From: a virus
Length of the DNA: 34,303 nt
Direction: 5' to 3' (one strand)
Virus record (IMG/VR): IMGVR_UViG_3300046534_000700
Coordinates: 1-34,303 of that record
Positions within the stretch are counted from its first letter, which is position 1; every line of letters begins with the position of its first letter. Position numbers and translations under genes: made by a program. Under the pieces are notes generated by a model that saw only the letters and a list, made by a program, of their open reading frames with translations, was not told the origin of the DNA and did no database searches. Of the stretch, positions 5,769-15,080 are shown piece after piece.

Positions 5769-7320
5769 CCTCACCTCTTAGTTCTTGAGCAGATGCGCCT
5801 GTTGTGGCTCCTGCTGATAAAAATATCGCTCTTTTCCCTTTTGCTGTTTCAAAGGCATCTTTTGCAATCTGGCTAGATACCCCTTCTAATTCATCTATGT
5901 TTACCGTTGGGTCTGCAAGTAAATCAGACAAGTCATCTAGGCTTCGTCTTTTTTTAGGCACTGCTTCCATGTAGGCTTTTACTATTCTCTTGCCGTCCTT
6001 TCCTGACCTAGTAATTGTATCTATAAATTTAGCTTTGTTAGTGGTTAAGCCTTTAGCTATTTGCCTAGCAGCTACGCCAACCGCCGGTACTGCCACTGCT
6101 CCAACTGGGCCTAGCAATGAAGAGCCAGCGTAAACCCCACCGAGCGAACCTAAAACGCTTGTACTTGACCCCTCCATAAATCCCATTCTACCAATCATTT
6201 TTGCAAAATTGGTTTTAAAATCACCTTGAATAACATCTCTCATTGATTCCAGTTCATTTTTTGGGAAAAACTTACTAAGCTTTTTACTTCTAGTTATTTT
6301 GTTTAATTCGTTTCTTATTCCGTTTTCAGCGCCAGATCGAGCATCGCCTCCGGCTTTTATAGAATCGTTAATTAATTCAGAGCGCTTAGCCCTTCCATAA
6401 AGCCCTCTTGCCGCCCTGTATTTCTTAGCTGTAGCACCTAATGATTCGGAGCCTGCAACCATGTCAGTAGATTTTACATTATCCATAAAATCTTCTATGT
6501 TATTTATGATTATTGAGCCAAGCATTTTTTCTGTTGAGTCAGTGCTTTTAGCTGCTGCTTGAGCAACCTTTCTTAAAGTTTCAAGTTCGCCAATTGGCTG
6601 ATTTGTTAATGCCGAGTCTTTAATTGATTCAACAACGCCGGCTGATATTTTAGTTGTTCTAGGGTCAAGACCTTGCTTTTTAGTGGCCGCGCTTATTTTA
6701 TTTGCTAAAGTTGTTAAGGCTTCTTTTTTAAGTACCGCGCCAGATTGGTCTATTTCTCCATATATACCCCTAGCAAGACCTTTTAGCTTTTCTGCGTCTG
6801 GTGCAGACTCCATCATAGCCCTATTCACAGACCTATCAGATACGCCTTTTCTTCCGCTTAAGGCTTTAGTGCCTTTTATTCCTATAACTTCAAGCACTGC
6901 TGTAGGGAGTGTGTGAGCTATAGACGCAAGCAAAGGGCTTCCCGTTGCATTTAAGGTGCTGTCACCTAAAAATTTCTCTGCTTCAGTAAGAGCTTCGCCG
7001 ACTGGAGCTAAAACCTCCCCTATTGCCTGCTGCTGTGACTTTCCAGCCTCGGTTCTTGGTGATGCTAAATCTCTCGCAAACCCTCTTACAGATTCAACAG
7101 CTTCAGCCCCAGCCCCTTCTTCTGCAAATGGGTTCAATGACTGTGCGATACCGGCTATTCCAGCAATAGGCTCTGCAACCGCCCCAGCAATGAAGCTACC
7201 GACATTTTCTAGCGCGCCTAATGCATTTTCTCCAGTGCTAAAGCCTCCATCAATAGTTGCTGTAGACATATCAAACCTATTGTTTTTTTCTGGCTTGGCT
7301 GTTGCAATATCAAAGGCCAT
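5749..7320 (-). CDS. P22 gp16-like ejection (injection) protein
   Basis: A 523-residue product. The N-terminal part is Ala/Gly-rich with hydrophobic stretches (FIAGAVAEPIAGIAGIAQSL, residues about 42-61). The centre is helical and charged. A second hydrophobic Ala/Gly region (LGGVYAGSSLLGPVGAVAVP) lies near residue 400. There is no enzyme motif. Large helical protein with membrane-active-looking segments, last of the internal-protein genes, matches the position of P22 gene 16, whose product leaves the capsid with the DNA and helps it cross the inner membrane. Sequence identity to gp16 cannot be claimed by eye. Confidence 0.65.
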   Translation of the reverse strand: MAFDIATAKPEKNNRFDMSTATIDGGFSTGENALGALENVGSFIAGAVAEPIAGIAGIAQSLNPFAEEGAGAEAVESVRGFARDLASPRTEAGKSQQQAIGEVLAPVGEALTEAEKFLGDSTLNATGSPLLASIAHTLPTAVLEVIGIKGTKALSGRKGVSDRSVNRAMMESAPDAEKLKGLARGIYGEIDQSGAVLKKEALTTLANKISAATKKQGLDPRTTKISAGVVESIKDSALTNQPIGELETLRKVAQAAAKSTDSTEKMLGSIIINNIEDFMDNVKSTDMVAGSESLGATAKKYRAARGLYGRAKRSELINDSIKAGGDARSGAENGIRNELNKITRSKKLSKFFPKNELESMRDVIQGDFKTNFAKMIGRMGFMEGSSTSVLGSLGGVYAGSSLLGPVGAVAVPAVGVAARQIAKGLTTNKAKFIDTITRSGKDGKRIVKAYMEAVPKKRRSLDDLSDLLADPTVNIDELEGVSSQIAKDAFETAKGKRAIFLSAGATTGASAQELRGEDDAQRN

Positions 7321-8366
7321 CAGGGTAATTCCTCAAAAGTTCCATCAGGGTAAACGGTTGCTTTATTCCCGCTTGCATCCGTCATCACTTGTCCGCCTGT
7401 CTTTTTTGGGCTTCTTTCTTCAAATGATTTGGGGATTCTTCCCATTATTGACTTTGAAAACCTAGCAGGCAAGCTATCACCGTATGTATTTAAGTAGCTT
7501 GTTATCTGTTCGTTAGATGAATTAATAGCAGAGTTTGATAGACCCTGTGCCGTATCTACAAATTGCTGTATTTGCTCAGTTCCGAGTTTTTCACCGCTTG
7601 CTAACTTGTTGTAGAAGTTTCTAACTGCTGCGGGTACGCCTGCTGATTGCTCGGCTGATGCTTGCTCACCTTCTCTAACTACAGATGTAGGGTCTAGGGC
7701 TTTCATAAATTTAAACACAACAGCTAAAGCGGCTGGGCCACTTGGTATTTTTTGCAATCCGCCCAATGCCTTGGCTGTGTCGTATATCAATGTTGTGTCT
7801 TTTAAAAAGCCGGTAATGTCTTTATTGATAGATTGCTTATCTTTCAAATCCAGAGTTGCGCCCGATGCTTTTTTTGCTGCTATTTGATCAAGCCTTTGTT
7901 TAGCAACTGGGTCAACAGAGTATGTTCCGTCATTGGGGTTAAACACCATACCCCCTTCAGCTTTTTGCCTAGAATCTTGGGCTTTAGGTTTAAGTGGCTT
8001 ATAACTATCATCAAATACAGAGCGGTAATTAGCTAACATCTCTAACGCTTCAGGTACGTTACCGTCTCTAATTGTGTTGTAAACTTCCATGGTTTCCCGT
8101 GGGTTTCCGCCGCTTTGTGACGATGCTTGCGCCCTATCACTGAGAAATTCCATAGCCCCTTGAGTGTCTTTGTTTTTAAGCAATACTTCCGCTGTCTTGA
8201 CATCTTCAGTCATTGCGTTTCTGCGCTGCGCATCCTCTACGCCCATCATTTTCATAGCATTAATTTTTCTTTGCTCAATGCCGTCAAATAATTTGTTAGA
8301 TGCCTCTATACCACCTTTCATGCCAGTGCCTCGGCCAGATGGGTCAAAAAAATCATATTGTGCCAT
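7320..8366 (-). CDS. internal virion/ejection protein, 348 aa
   Basis: A soluble, helical, Lys/Gln/Ala-rich product opening MAQYDFFDPSGRGTGMKGG. Many marine podoviruses have a protein of this sort beside their gp16-like gene. The segment GEQASAEQSAGVPAAVRNFYNKLASGEKLG (split here as two helices, about residues 232-262) and the C-terminal DASGNKATVYPDGTFEEL are its most distinctive parts. Its stop overlaps the next start. A role in DNA ejection is inferred from position only. Confidence 0.6.
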   Translation of the reverse strand: MAQYDFFDPSGRGTGMKGGIEASNKLFDGIEQRKINAMKMMGVEDAQRRNAMTEDVKTAEVLLKNKDTQGAMEFLSDRAQASSQSGGNPRETMEVYNTIRDGNVPEALEMLANYRSVFDDSYKPLKPKAQDSRQKAEGGMVFNPNDGTYSVDPVAKQRLDQIAAKKASGATLDLKDKQSINKDITGFLKDTTLIYDTAKALGGLQKIPSGPAALAVVFKFMKALDPTSVVREGEQASAEQSAGVPAAVRNFYNKLASGEKLGTEQIQQFVDTAQGLSNSAINSSNEQITSYLNTYGDSLPARFSKSIMGRIPKSFEERSPKKTGGQVMTDASGNKATVYPDGTFEELP

Positions 8367-8375
8367 AATTACCTC

Positions 8376-10778
8376 TTAACCAAAGAACCCGCTTAAACCG
8401 CCCATTGCAGAGCTAACGCCCCCCGCTGGCGCACCGTACGCACCAGCCACCGCGCCAGCAACTTGCCCAACTCCAGAGCGAATGCCAGCGGCTCTGCCTG
8501 TTATGCCGCCAGCCTGTGCGCTACCAATTCCCATCTGAGCGGCGCTTGCTTGACTGCCCTGCCCCACTGCTAAGTTAGACAGCATTCTAGCAAGCTCTTG
8601 CTGTTGTGATGCATTCATTTGCCCATAATTTGCAATTAAATTCTGTATGTTTGTTCCGCCCTGAGCAAGTATACTTTCAAGCCCTGCGCCTTGGTCTGAT
8701 TGGAAGCCAGCTAAGTTTTGAGACCCTGAAGCTAATGAATTTGCTAAGTCTCTGCCAGCTTGATTCCTAGCGCCGCCTAACGCTTGACCTGTGTTTTGAT
8801 ACATATTAGCTGCTTGCTGGCCTGCGTTACTCATCATTTGAGCGCCTTGGCCTGCCAGTTGCCCAGCAAAGTTAGCTTGATTCATTCCTGCATTTGATTG
8901 AATGCCTGCACTTTGGCCTGCTAATTGACTTAATATATTTGCTTGATTTGTGCCAGCTTGACTTTGCATTCCCGCCTGTTGTGTGCCTAATTGACTTAAT
9001 AAATCCGCTTGTTGTGCGCCTGTCTGTTGTGCCATTCCTGCACCTTGACCGCCAAGTTGAGCGAGTATGTTAGCCTGATTTGTACCAGCTTGGTTTTGCA
9101 TCTGAGCGCCTTGTCCCGATGCTTGATTTATGAAGTTAGCCTGATTTGTGCCTGCCTGCGATTGAATACCTGCGCCTTGCCCTGCTGCTTGTCCAATCAT
9201 GTTGGCTTGTGATAACCCGCCTTGCTGCGCTATGCCTGCGCCTCTATTTGCCGCGTCTTGCAATGCGTTAGCTTGAGCCATTCCAGTTTGTTGGTTAAAC
9301 CCTGCGCCCTGACTAAATAAATTAGATAGGTTATTCGCGCTTTGCCCAAACAATCCGGCCTGCTGGCTTGCAGCGTTGAGCCTGTTGCTTGCGTTAGCCA
9401 TGTTGGTTTGATTTTGCATTTGGGCGTTTTGCCCTGCAAGCTGCCCTTGTTGTTGTCCTGCCTGAGCTAAGAACTGACCCTGCTGACCTGCTGCTTGTAA
9501 GCCTTGCCCTGTGCTTTGAAAGGCTCTGTTAAATTGGTTTTGCAAGTCTTGTGAAGCAATTCCCGCGCTTCTGTCTTGAAGCTCTCTAAGAATATTGCCA
9601 CTTACTATATTGCCTGTCGCTGAACCTTGATTAGTAACGTTGCGATTCATCTCATCTTGCAAATATTGGGTGCCTGGGTTATTCATTAACGCATTATTAA
9701 ACGCCTCTTGCCCTTGCTGACCTGATAAAGCTAACTGTTGTTGCTGAGACTGCAAGCCACCATTAGCGAAAGCGCCAACGCCTTCAGCAGCTTGATTGAA
9801 TTGGCTTTGCCCTGTGTTTTGGTCTACGCTGCCAGCTCTTGAACTAAAGTTACCTCCTAAAGCGTTTACTCCTTGGTTAAACAGGTTTGATGATGCATTC
9901 ATCCCTTGCTGCAACTGGCCTTGTGCTAATTGATTGCCACCGCCAATCCTACTTTGAGCAAGGTTAGCGCCTGCACCGAGCATATTTAAACTTTGGTTTG
10001 TGCCCTGGTTTATTGCGGACGTGCCTAGGTTAACGCCTTGCTGTAAGCTGCTTAGGCCTTGATTAGCGCCTTGATTTATGGCCTGGCCGCCTTGATTAAC
10101 GCCTCTTTGTAAACTGTTAATTCCACCGCCTACACCTTGATTTATTGCCTGTCCTGATTGCTGACCAGCCTGATTCAGCATATTAGCGCCCTGATTAAAT
10201 CCTTGATTTAGTTGGTTTTGCCCCTGCTGCCCTGCTTGGCGTAATGTGTTGACACCTTGATTAGTGCCTTGGCTTATTGCGCCTACACTTTGCTGCCCGC
10301 CTTGTTGCAACGCTCCCATAGCATTCTGAGCGCCTTGACCGATTTGGTTTAACCCAAAGTTGCCCGCACCCTCTAAAAGATTTAAGCCTTGTTGATTAGC
10401 GCCCTGCAAAGCACCAAGACCGCCTTGCAACCCTCCACCATAAGCGGCTTCTGCACCAGCTAAACCGTAGTTTTGTGAGCCGCCGACCTGTGCCGGTTGC
10501 TGTGTTGTTTGCTGCATTTGTGGCGGCGGCTGCATTTGTGGCGATGGGCTGCCTTGGGGTTGTTGCATTTGTGGGCTAACCTGCTGAAAGCTGGGGTTAT
10601 CCCTTGGAATAGGGGCATCACGCGGAATAGGCGCGTTATTTACAGGCGGTCCGGCTAATGCTTGCTGAGACAGGTTATTAACCCCCATAGCTTGTTGAGC
10701 GCCTTGTGACATTTGATTTGGTTGGCGCATCATGTTGTTAGGCTGTAAACGCCTTAGCGCACTTGCTCTAGCTACCAT
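8376..10778 (-). CDS. Gln/Gly/Ala-rich ejection protein with 11-residue (hendecad) repeats; gp20 position
   Basis: An 800-residue product. Residues 1-100 are Pro/Gln-rich. From about 115 to 305 the chain is an almost uninterrupted series of 11-residue units (for example QGANQGLSSLQ, QGVNLGTSAIN, QGTNQSLNMLG). A second run, about 490-664, has 22-residue double units (GQGAGIQSQAG then TNQANFINQAS). The last 60 residues are Gly/Ala-rich and hydrophobic. Hendecads favour long amphipathic helices or right-handed coiled coils, which fits a channel- or tunnel-forming ejectosome subunit. The location equals P22 gene 20; the length (P22 gp20 is about 470) is nearly double. Confidence 0.65.
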   Translation of the reverse strand: MVARASALRRLQPNNMMRQPNQMSQGAQQAMGVNNLSQQALAGPPVNNAPIPRDAPIPRDNPSFQQVSPQMQQPQGSPSPQMQPPPQMQQTTQQPAQVGGSQNYGLAGAEAAYGGGLQGGLGALQGANQQGLNLLEGAGNFGLNQIGQGAQNAMGALQQGGQQSVGAISQGTNQGVNTLRQAGQQGQNQLNQGFNQGANMLNQAGQQSGQAINQGVGGGINSLQRGVNQGGQAINQGANQGLSSLQQGVNLGTSAINQGTNQSLNMLGAGANLAQSRIGGGNQLAQGQLQQGMNASSNLFNQGVNALGGNFSSRAGSVDQNTGQSQFNQAAEGVGAFANGGLQSQQQQLALSGQQGQEAFNNALMNNPGTQYLQDEMNRNVTNQGSATGNIVSGNILRELQDRSAGIASQDLQNQFNRAFQSTGQGLQAAGQQGQFLAQAGQQQGQLAGQNAQMQNQTNMANASNRLNAASQQAGLFGQSANNLSNLFSQGAGFNQQTGMAQANALQDAANRGAGIAQQGGLSQANMIGQAAGQGAGIQSQAGTNQANFINQASGQGAQMQNQAGTNQANILAQLGGQGAGMAQQTGAQQADLLSQLGTQQAGMQSQAGTNQANILSQLAGQSAGIQSNAGMNQANFAGQLAGQGAQMMSNAGQQAANMYQNTGQALGGARNQAGRDLANSLASGSQNLAGFQSDQGAGLESILAQGGTNIQNLIANYGQMNASQQQELARMLSNLAVGQGSQASAAQMGIGSAQAGGITGRAAGIRSGVGQVAGAVAGAYGAPAGGVSSAMGGLSGFFG

Positions 10779-11332
10779 TATCTAACCCTCATGTTTTGCA
10801 TATTAAAGCCGCTACTATTAAACGGTCTACCGTTGCCCATTCGGCCACTTAAAAAACTATTAGCAGTAGCACCAGGAGGTATGCCGCCAGGATTAAATGG
10901 AACTTGCTGACTGTTCATGCTTGGCTCTGGATTTAAAGCCTGCTGACTTGTTTGCATTTCTGGTAATTGCTGGCTAAAAATACTTTGATCATAATTAATT
11001 TGTTGGGGTTGGAATTGTGAGTAATCAACAGCGCCGCCCATCAAAGCGTTCTGTATCTGAGGTAGACCCGCTGAGATTTGATTTTGTGCGTTCATGTTTC
11101 CTTGTTGAAACACATTTGCTTGCTGTGGTAAAAACTGCCCCATTACATCAAGCGCACCTTGAGCTCCCTGTTTTAAGTTGTTTTCCGCTGACGGGTATAG
11201 GCTCATCACATCACCGCGAGCTTTTTCAGTGCCTTTTGCAAACTCTTCGATGCTACGGTCTAACCCGCGCTCTTGTGCTGCGGCCGCTTTCTTCTCTGCT
11301 CCGCCAAAAAATGTATCTTTAATTATAGTCAT
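10778..11332 (-). CDS. P22 gp7-like ejection protein
   Basis: A 184-residue product. It has an N-terminal helical part (residues 12-75, EKKAAAAQERGLDRSIEEFAKG...), a central segment QNALMGGAVDYSQFQPQQ typical of the short internal protein encoded before the gp20-type gene in marine podoviruses, and a Pro/Asn/Gln-rich disordered tail. It overlaps the gene before by 4 bases and the gene after by 1. In P22 gp7 is made first in this set and leaves with the DNA; assignment is by order and composition. Confidence 0.6.
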   Translation of the reverse strand: MTIIKDTFFGGAEKKAAAAQERGLDRSIEEFAKGTEKARGDVMSLYPSAENNLKQGAQGALDVMGQFLPQQANVFQQGNMNAQNQISAGLPQIQNALMGGAVDYSQFQPQQINYDQSIFSQQLPEMQTSQQALNPEPSMNSQQVPFNPGGIPPGATANSFLSGRMGNGRPFNSSGFNMQNMRVR

Positions 11333-11769
11333 AAGTATTTTCTCTCAATTCCAAAAAGCCAAAGGTCGTATAACTGGCCGTTTTTAGTAAAGCTATGCGT
11401 GTTAGTTCCTTCGTGCTTAAAACCTAACCTTTCTGTATATTTCTTAATGTGCGGGTAAATGCTTGGCACTTGACTTATTATTTTCTTGTACATGTCGGGC
11501 GCGTTGTCTGCTACCCACTTTAATGATGCCTTGCCGCACTCTAACGACTTGTAACGGCTTTCTTTTAATATGTACGGGTGAATGTCTAGCGTTGTTCTGT
11601 TGTACGCTGAGACGTGCATATAACCGCACCCTTCAAGGTCTAGCCAGCAATCTTGGTTAACATCTAATTCAAAACAATCAACCGCCGTACCATCCTCAAT
11701 TACATCGTTAATCATTGACATTACAGCCTGTTTAATAGCGGCTTCATCGTAGCTTCGAGTAATAATCAT
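11329..11769 (-). CDS. DUF2824-type GNAT-like phage protein (gp14 position)
   Basis: Start chosen at ATG 11769, which overlaps the previous TGA (ATGA); a TTG 12 bases upstream is less likely. The 146-residue product (MIITRSYDEAAIKQAVM ... YPHIKKYTERLGFKHEGTNTHSFTKNG) has the GNAT-style C-terminal half: helix, 'RLGFKHEG', then beta-strands. I recognise this as the DUF2824 'phage acetyltransferase' group encoded between gp10 and gp7-type genes, the position of P22 gene 14. Catalytic activity and substrate are not established. Confidence 0.7.
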   Translation of the reverse strand: MIITRSYDEAAIKQAVMSMINDVIEDGTAVDCFELDVNQDCWLDLEGCGYMHVSAYNRTTLDIHPYILKESRYKSLECGKASLKWVADNAPDMYKKIISQVPSIYPHIKKYTERLGFKHEGTNTHSFTKNGQLYDLWLFGIERKYL

Positions 11770-12026
11770 ACGGCTATCCAACCTTTCTTATTGTCGCCGC
11801 CTATGTCTGAATCCCGCTTTCTATACATAAGGTTGCCTGCCGTTCCGTTTGAATCCATATACTCACGGCCCTGTAATGCTTCAACTACATCTTCGGGAGA
11901 GCCTTCACCAATTATTAGCGACTCTCTTGTAATAGTGTTTACCCACGTTCTAAACGCATCATCCATTGTGCCATCATCGTTCAGTATCGGACGGTTTGCG
12001 TCTGGTGGTGTAGTGCTAACGGCCAC
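11766..12026 (-). CDS. small conserved virion-region protein (GTAGNLMYRKRDSDIGGD motif)
   Basis: An 86-residue product with GTG start and AGGGG seven bases upstream. It has a proline-rich opening (TPPDANRPILNDDGTM, then FRTWVN) and a conserved-looking end YMDSNGTAGNLMYRKRDSDIGGDNKKGW, a pairing I know from many podovirus and siphovirus genomes beside tail genes. It stands where P22 has tail-needle gene 26, but at a third of its length and without coiled coil, so it is probably not the needle. Confidence 0.65.
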   Translation of the reverse strand: MAVSTTPPDANRPILNDDGTMDDAFRTWVNTITRESLIIGEGSPEDVVEALQGREYMDSNGTAGNLMYRKRDSDIGGDNKKGWIAV

Positions 12027-13500
12027 GCTGTGACCCCTGTTTTATATTCATTCTTAGCTTTAACGCTCGAAATTTATTAGGGTCTGAAAATTCAAATAGC
12101 AGTATGCCAAAGCGTGAGAATCTGCCTAATCTGCGCCAATTCTGCCTTACATCATATTCGCCAATCTTGCCTAATGGGGCTGGTATCGGGTCGTTGAAGT
12201 TCTTACCGTCTGATGATGCGCTCAATCTTATCTCTGGGTTAGGCTGCACATCATTGCCCACGCCTGACTCCATGGTTAGCTCTACATTGTTGAGCGAAAT
12301 AGCTGTGCCCATGTCGGCAAAAGGCTGAAGTGAGAACGCTCTTAATATTGGGTTGCCGTACTCGTTATATACCGATGTAGACAATTCACCTATTCGACCA
12401 TCTTGAGAGTCACCGCATAAAACCCGACCGTAAGCAGTAACTAAACTGTTAACTCTATGCCGTAGGTTTTTAGTTAACCCTTTACTGTCAATTATTTGAC
12501 TTTCTTTTTCATGCCAAACCTGCGTGATCATGTCGTAAACAAGCGTGATTAGTGGTAATGAAAACTCTACAAAATAACCGCCAGCCTGTGCGTATGAGAT
12601 AGCAAACGAGGCTAATATTTCATCTTGTGTAAATGTTTGCAGCTTTGCGTCTATAGCTGTTGTGCTAATCTTTTGCGGCGTAGCTCCGTTAAGTGTCCAC
12701 ACTGCCGGACTTTCATCCACTGCACCGCCAATAAACATAAATCCATCGTTAACGTTTATAAGTGAATGCGGCGCAAAACAGCCTTTTTGCACAAACAAGC
12801 CATTGCGCTGAAATGGGAAACCTGACAAACCTAAGTTATCAAAGCCCTCGATTGTCTCTTTACCTGTTATCGTAAGCTTATTCTTAACCACTATAGGCGC
12901 GACTATTGCATCTGGGTCTGCTGCTGCTGTGGTAAAGTCTAAGGCGCTCCATGCCAGCCCATCATTAGCCGATGATTTAATTACTCTCTTGGTATCAGTC
13001 GTGACTACAAAAAAAGAATCCACATAAACAACATATTGAGGGGATCCGTTTGTAGTTGTAAAATCAACGTCAGTTATTTGCTGAAACACTGTCCCAGCCG
13101 CCTCGTTTACAATGTAACCCGCGCCTGTGGTGGTTAGTATTATTAGCTGCGTACCATTATCAGAAAATGAGCAACGAGTCGTTCCAGGTATCGTACCTAA
13201 TGCGCCCATTGTAAATGTCTCAGTGCCGTCCGATGCTATGTCTCTATCGAGTCGATAAAGTGTTTCACCGTTTAAAAAATACGGCTTACCATCTTTAACG
13301 TGTGAGCCTCGGTTTATTTGATTAACAGCTCCGCTTGTTGCAATTTGAGTTAGTCCAGCAGTGCCCTTTAAGACAGCCTCGGATAAGGTTGCAGTTTGCG
13401 GAATATCTACATAAACATTTAAGCACCGCTGATTAGATAGCGGAAGGCTATCAGATACGTAATATCCATCACCAAGCGAGACTGGTACGGGTTGTCCCAT
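12016..13500 (-). CDS. P22 gp10-like packaged-DNA stabilisation / tail hub protein
   Basis: A 494-residue product, close to P22 gp10 (472). The opening (PVSLGDGYYVSDSLPLSNQRCLNVYVD ... LKGTAGLTQIATSG) has the family's 'N..N.Y....' pattern followed by a beta-propeller-like series of strands (SFSDNGTQLIILTTTG, PQYVVYVDSFFVVTTD, SALDFTTAAADPDAI). In P22 six copies of gp10 bind the gp4 ring and plug the tail. The gene lies in the tail block next to the gp4 gene, as expected. Confidence 0.78.
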   Translation of the reverse strand: MGQPVPVSLGDGYYVSDSLPLSNQRCLNVYVDIPQTATLSEAVLKGTAGLTQIATSGAVNQINRGSHVKDGKPYFLNGETLYRLDRDIASDGTETFTMGALGTIPGTTRCSFSDNGTQLIILTTTGAGYIVNEAAGTVFQQITDVDFTTTNGSPQYVVYVDSFFVVTTDTKRVIKSSANDGLAWSALDFTTAAADPDAIVAPIVVKNKLTITGKETIEGFDNLGLSGFPFQRNGLFVQKGCFAPHSLINVNDGFMFIGGAVDESPAVWTLNGATPQKISTTAIDAKLQTFTQDEILASFAISYAQAGGYFVEFSLPLITLVYDMITQVWHEKESQIIDSKGLTKNLRHRVNSLVTAYGRVLCGDSQDGRIGELSTSVYNEYGNPILRAFSLQPFADMGTAISLNNVELTMESGVGNDVQPNPEIRLSASSDGKNFNDPIPAPLGKIGEYDVRQNWRRLGRFSRFGILLFEFSDPNKFRALKLRMNIKQGSQRGR

Positions 13501-15080
13501 TAGTTCACCGCTAACTTAGCGTTGTCTATTTGCACATTTGTACCATCTACTGACTCGACCCATAACTCATAGTAATCGCCTTTGACTAAAGCATCTTGCC
13601 AAATAACTGTATGTTGTTCTGCTACAAGATTGCTGATTGTTGCCTTTACTTTGGTGTTTGCTACTATCGTTCCATTTTTAGCAAAGTAAAAGTTAATGAC
13701 TTTGTTAGTACTTGATACAGGTTGAGCCGTCACAGTTGCAAAGATTGGGAATGTCCCGCCGTTTTCACCCGTGTAAGTTGCCCTACCTGCTGCTGAGAAT
13801 GTCATTTGACTAGTTCTAACACTTGTCCATGTGCCGTTAATTAGCGCAGGCGTAGCGGCTGCTAACGTGGTTGTAGTAGGTGTTAAAAACACGCCGAAAG
13901 CGTCTGGTCTGGTGTCCGGTATTGTGTTGGAGTTTTTAAAATCAAACTGGTTATCAGTAGTAGCAATATTAGTAAGGCTGGTCATGCTACCGTTAATGTT
14001 AACACTGGTTACATTGGCTACTGCTCCGCCTTCAATGTTTGCACTTGCCGCTGCTCCAGATAAGAACACTGAGCCTGATTCACTAGCGTTTACCGCTATA
14101 TTGTCAATTCTAAGCTTTTTAAATGTGGCGGTGCCTAGCTTATATAGGTCAACGCCTGCTGACACCGCAGAAAACAACATTCCATTGAGGTTTGCTGAGA
14201 TGCCAGTGCCAGAAAATACAAACCCATCGCCAGTTATTGCGGTAGTTGACATGTTATTGACAGTAATAGCGCGTACAGAGTCAATAGCCCCTAAGTTTTT
14301 GACGTTTGGGATGCTTATATCTGAAAGTCTAATAGTTCCTGTAGAGCTGCCAGTTGTATCAACAAAAGTACCTGTAGCACATGTAATCGAAATATCTTTA
14401 ATAGTTAACGCTGGGTTAACTGATGTGAACATTGCGGCTGTGCCGGTATAGACTAAAGAAACAATGCTTCTATCAGATGAGCGCATGACACAAGGGCTAC
14501 CACTTATAGTGATAAACCGATCGCTTGTTGTTAGGTCGTTTGTAACAACGTAGTCAGTGTCCTCTTCAACGGTTATAGTGCCGCCCACTGCTGCTGGGAA
14601 ATCTGACATTGCACCAATGATTACAGTCTTACTAGTCAATGCTAGCTCTGTTGCGCTTATCTCAATGCCGTTAGTTGTTTCGAGTAATGATATGCCTGAG
14701 CTTGCCTTTAACCGCTTAAATTTAATCTGTGCTGCTGTAGGGTCAATTATAAGCTGCTTGCCATCTGATGACGTACCAGCGTTAGTAATGTTGGTCTTAA
14801 TATTAATGTTGCCGTAACTATCAACGATTGCCGTTATTCCCTGAGTGGGTAGCAATGAGCGTATGTAGTTTAAGCCGGTAGATGGTTTATTGATTATCTG
14901 CACAGCACTTGCAGAGCCAACTGGTTTAATTTGACCCGTCACACCTAAAGCGGCTTGAAAGTTTGAGAAGGTTATCCCATACAAAGTAGCGTTACTGACT
15001 ACTGCTAAGATGTCAGATGATGCAATGCTTGTTGTTTTTACTGCTGCTGTAATGTCAGCAGCTACTGATTGACACGTCAT
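13500..15080 (-). CDS. large beta-rich tail appendage protein, 526 aa
   Basis: Three parts can be seen. Residues 1-150 are an N-terminal anchoring part with phage-fibre style strands. Residues about 160-390 form a Ser/Thr/Val/Ile-rich repeat-like region (TIKDISITCATGTFVD, TIRLSDISIPNVKNL, AITVNNMSTTAITG, FKKLRIDNIAVNAS) that reads like a right-handed parallel beta-helix. The C-terminal 120 residues (SAAGRATYTGENGG ... INFYFAKNGTIV ... GDYYELWVESVDG) read like a C1q/TNF-type jelly roll. It lies between gp4- and gp10-type genes, where P22 has no gene. A receptor-binding or needle-tip role is inference. Confidence 0.6.
   Translation of the reverse strand: MTCQSVAADITAAVKTTSIASSDILAVVSNATLYGITFSNFQAALGVTGQIKPVGSASAVQIINKPSTGLNYIRSLLPTQGITAIVDSYGNINIKTNITNAGTSSDGKQLIIDPTAAQIKFKRLKASSGISLLETTNGIEISATELALTSKTVIIGAMSDFPAAVGGTITVEEDTDYVVTNDLTTSDRFITISGSPCVMRSSDRSIVSLVYTGTAAMFTSVNPALTIKDISITCATGTFVDTTGSSTGTIRLSDISIPNVKNLGAIDSVRAITVNNMSTTAITGDGFVFSGTGISANLNGMLFSAVSAGVDLYKLGTATFKKLRIDNIAVNASESGSVFLSGAAASANIEGGAVANVTSVNINGSMTSLTNIATTDNQFDFKNSNTIPDTRPDAFGVFLTPTTTTLAAATPALINGTWTSVRTSQMTFSAAGRATYTGENGGTFPIFATVTAQPVSSTNKVINFYFAKNGTIVANTKVKATISNLVAEQHTVIWQDALVKGDYYELWVESVDGTNVQIDNAKLAVN

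Noticed and set aside
5644-5781. Plus-strand frame for a two-TM peptide (MNILILLILLPIAW...).
   Set aside because: There is no Shine-Dalgarno before its ATG, while the opposite strand has a frame of equal length with AGAGGTGAGG and operon-like overlaps. It is a likely mirror of an AT-rich stretch.
6956-7465. Plus-strand open frame of 169 codons across the start of the gp16-like gene.
   Set aside because: It is antisense to two well-supported coupled genes and has no ribosome-binding site or protein-like pattern.
8400-10700. Repeated DNA of the Q/G-rich gene as a CRISPR-like or satellite array.
   Set aside because: The repeats are 33 or 66 bases, diverged and in frame with an 800-codon gene; no spacer structure exists.
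13831-14451. Plus-strand open frame of 206 codons.
   Set aside because: It lies wholly inside the 526-codon appendage gene on the other strand and reads as low-complexity hydrophobic residues mirrored from Thr/Ser/Val-rich codons.
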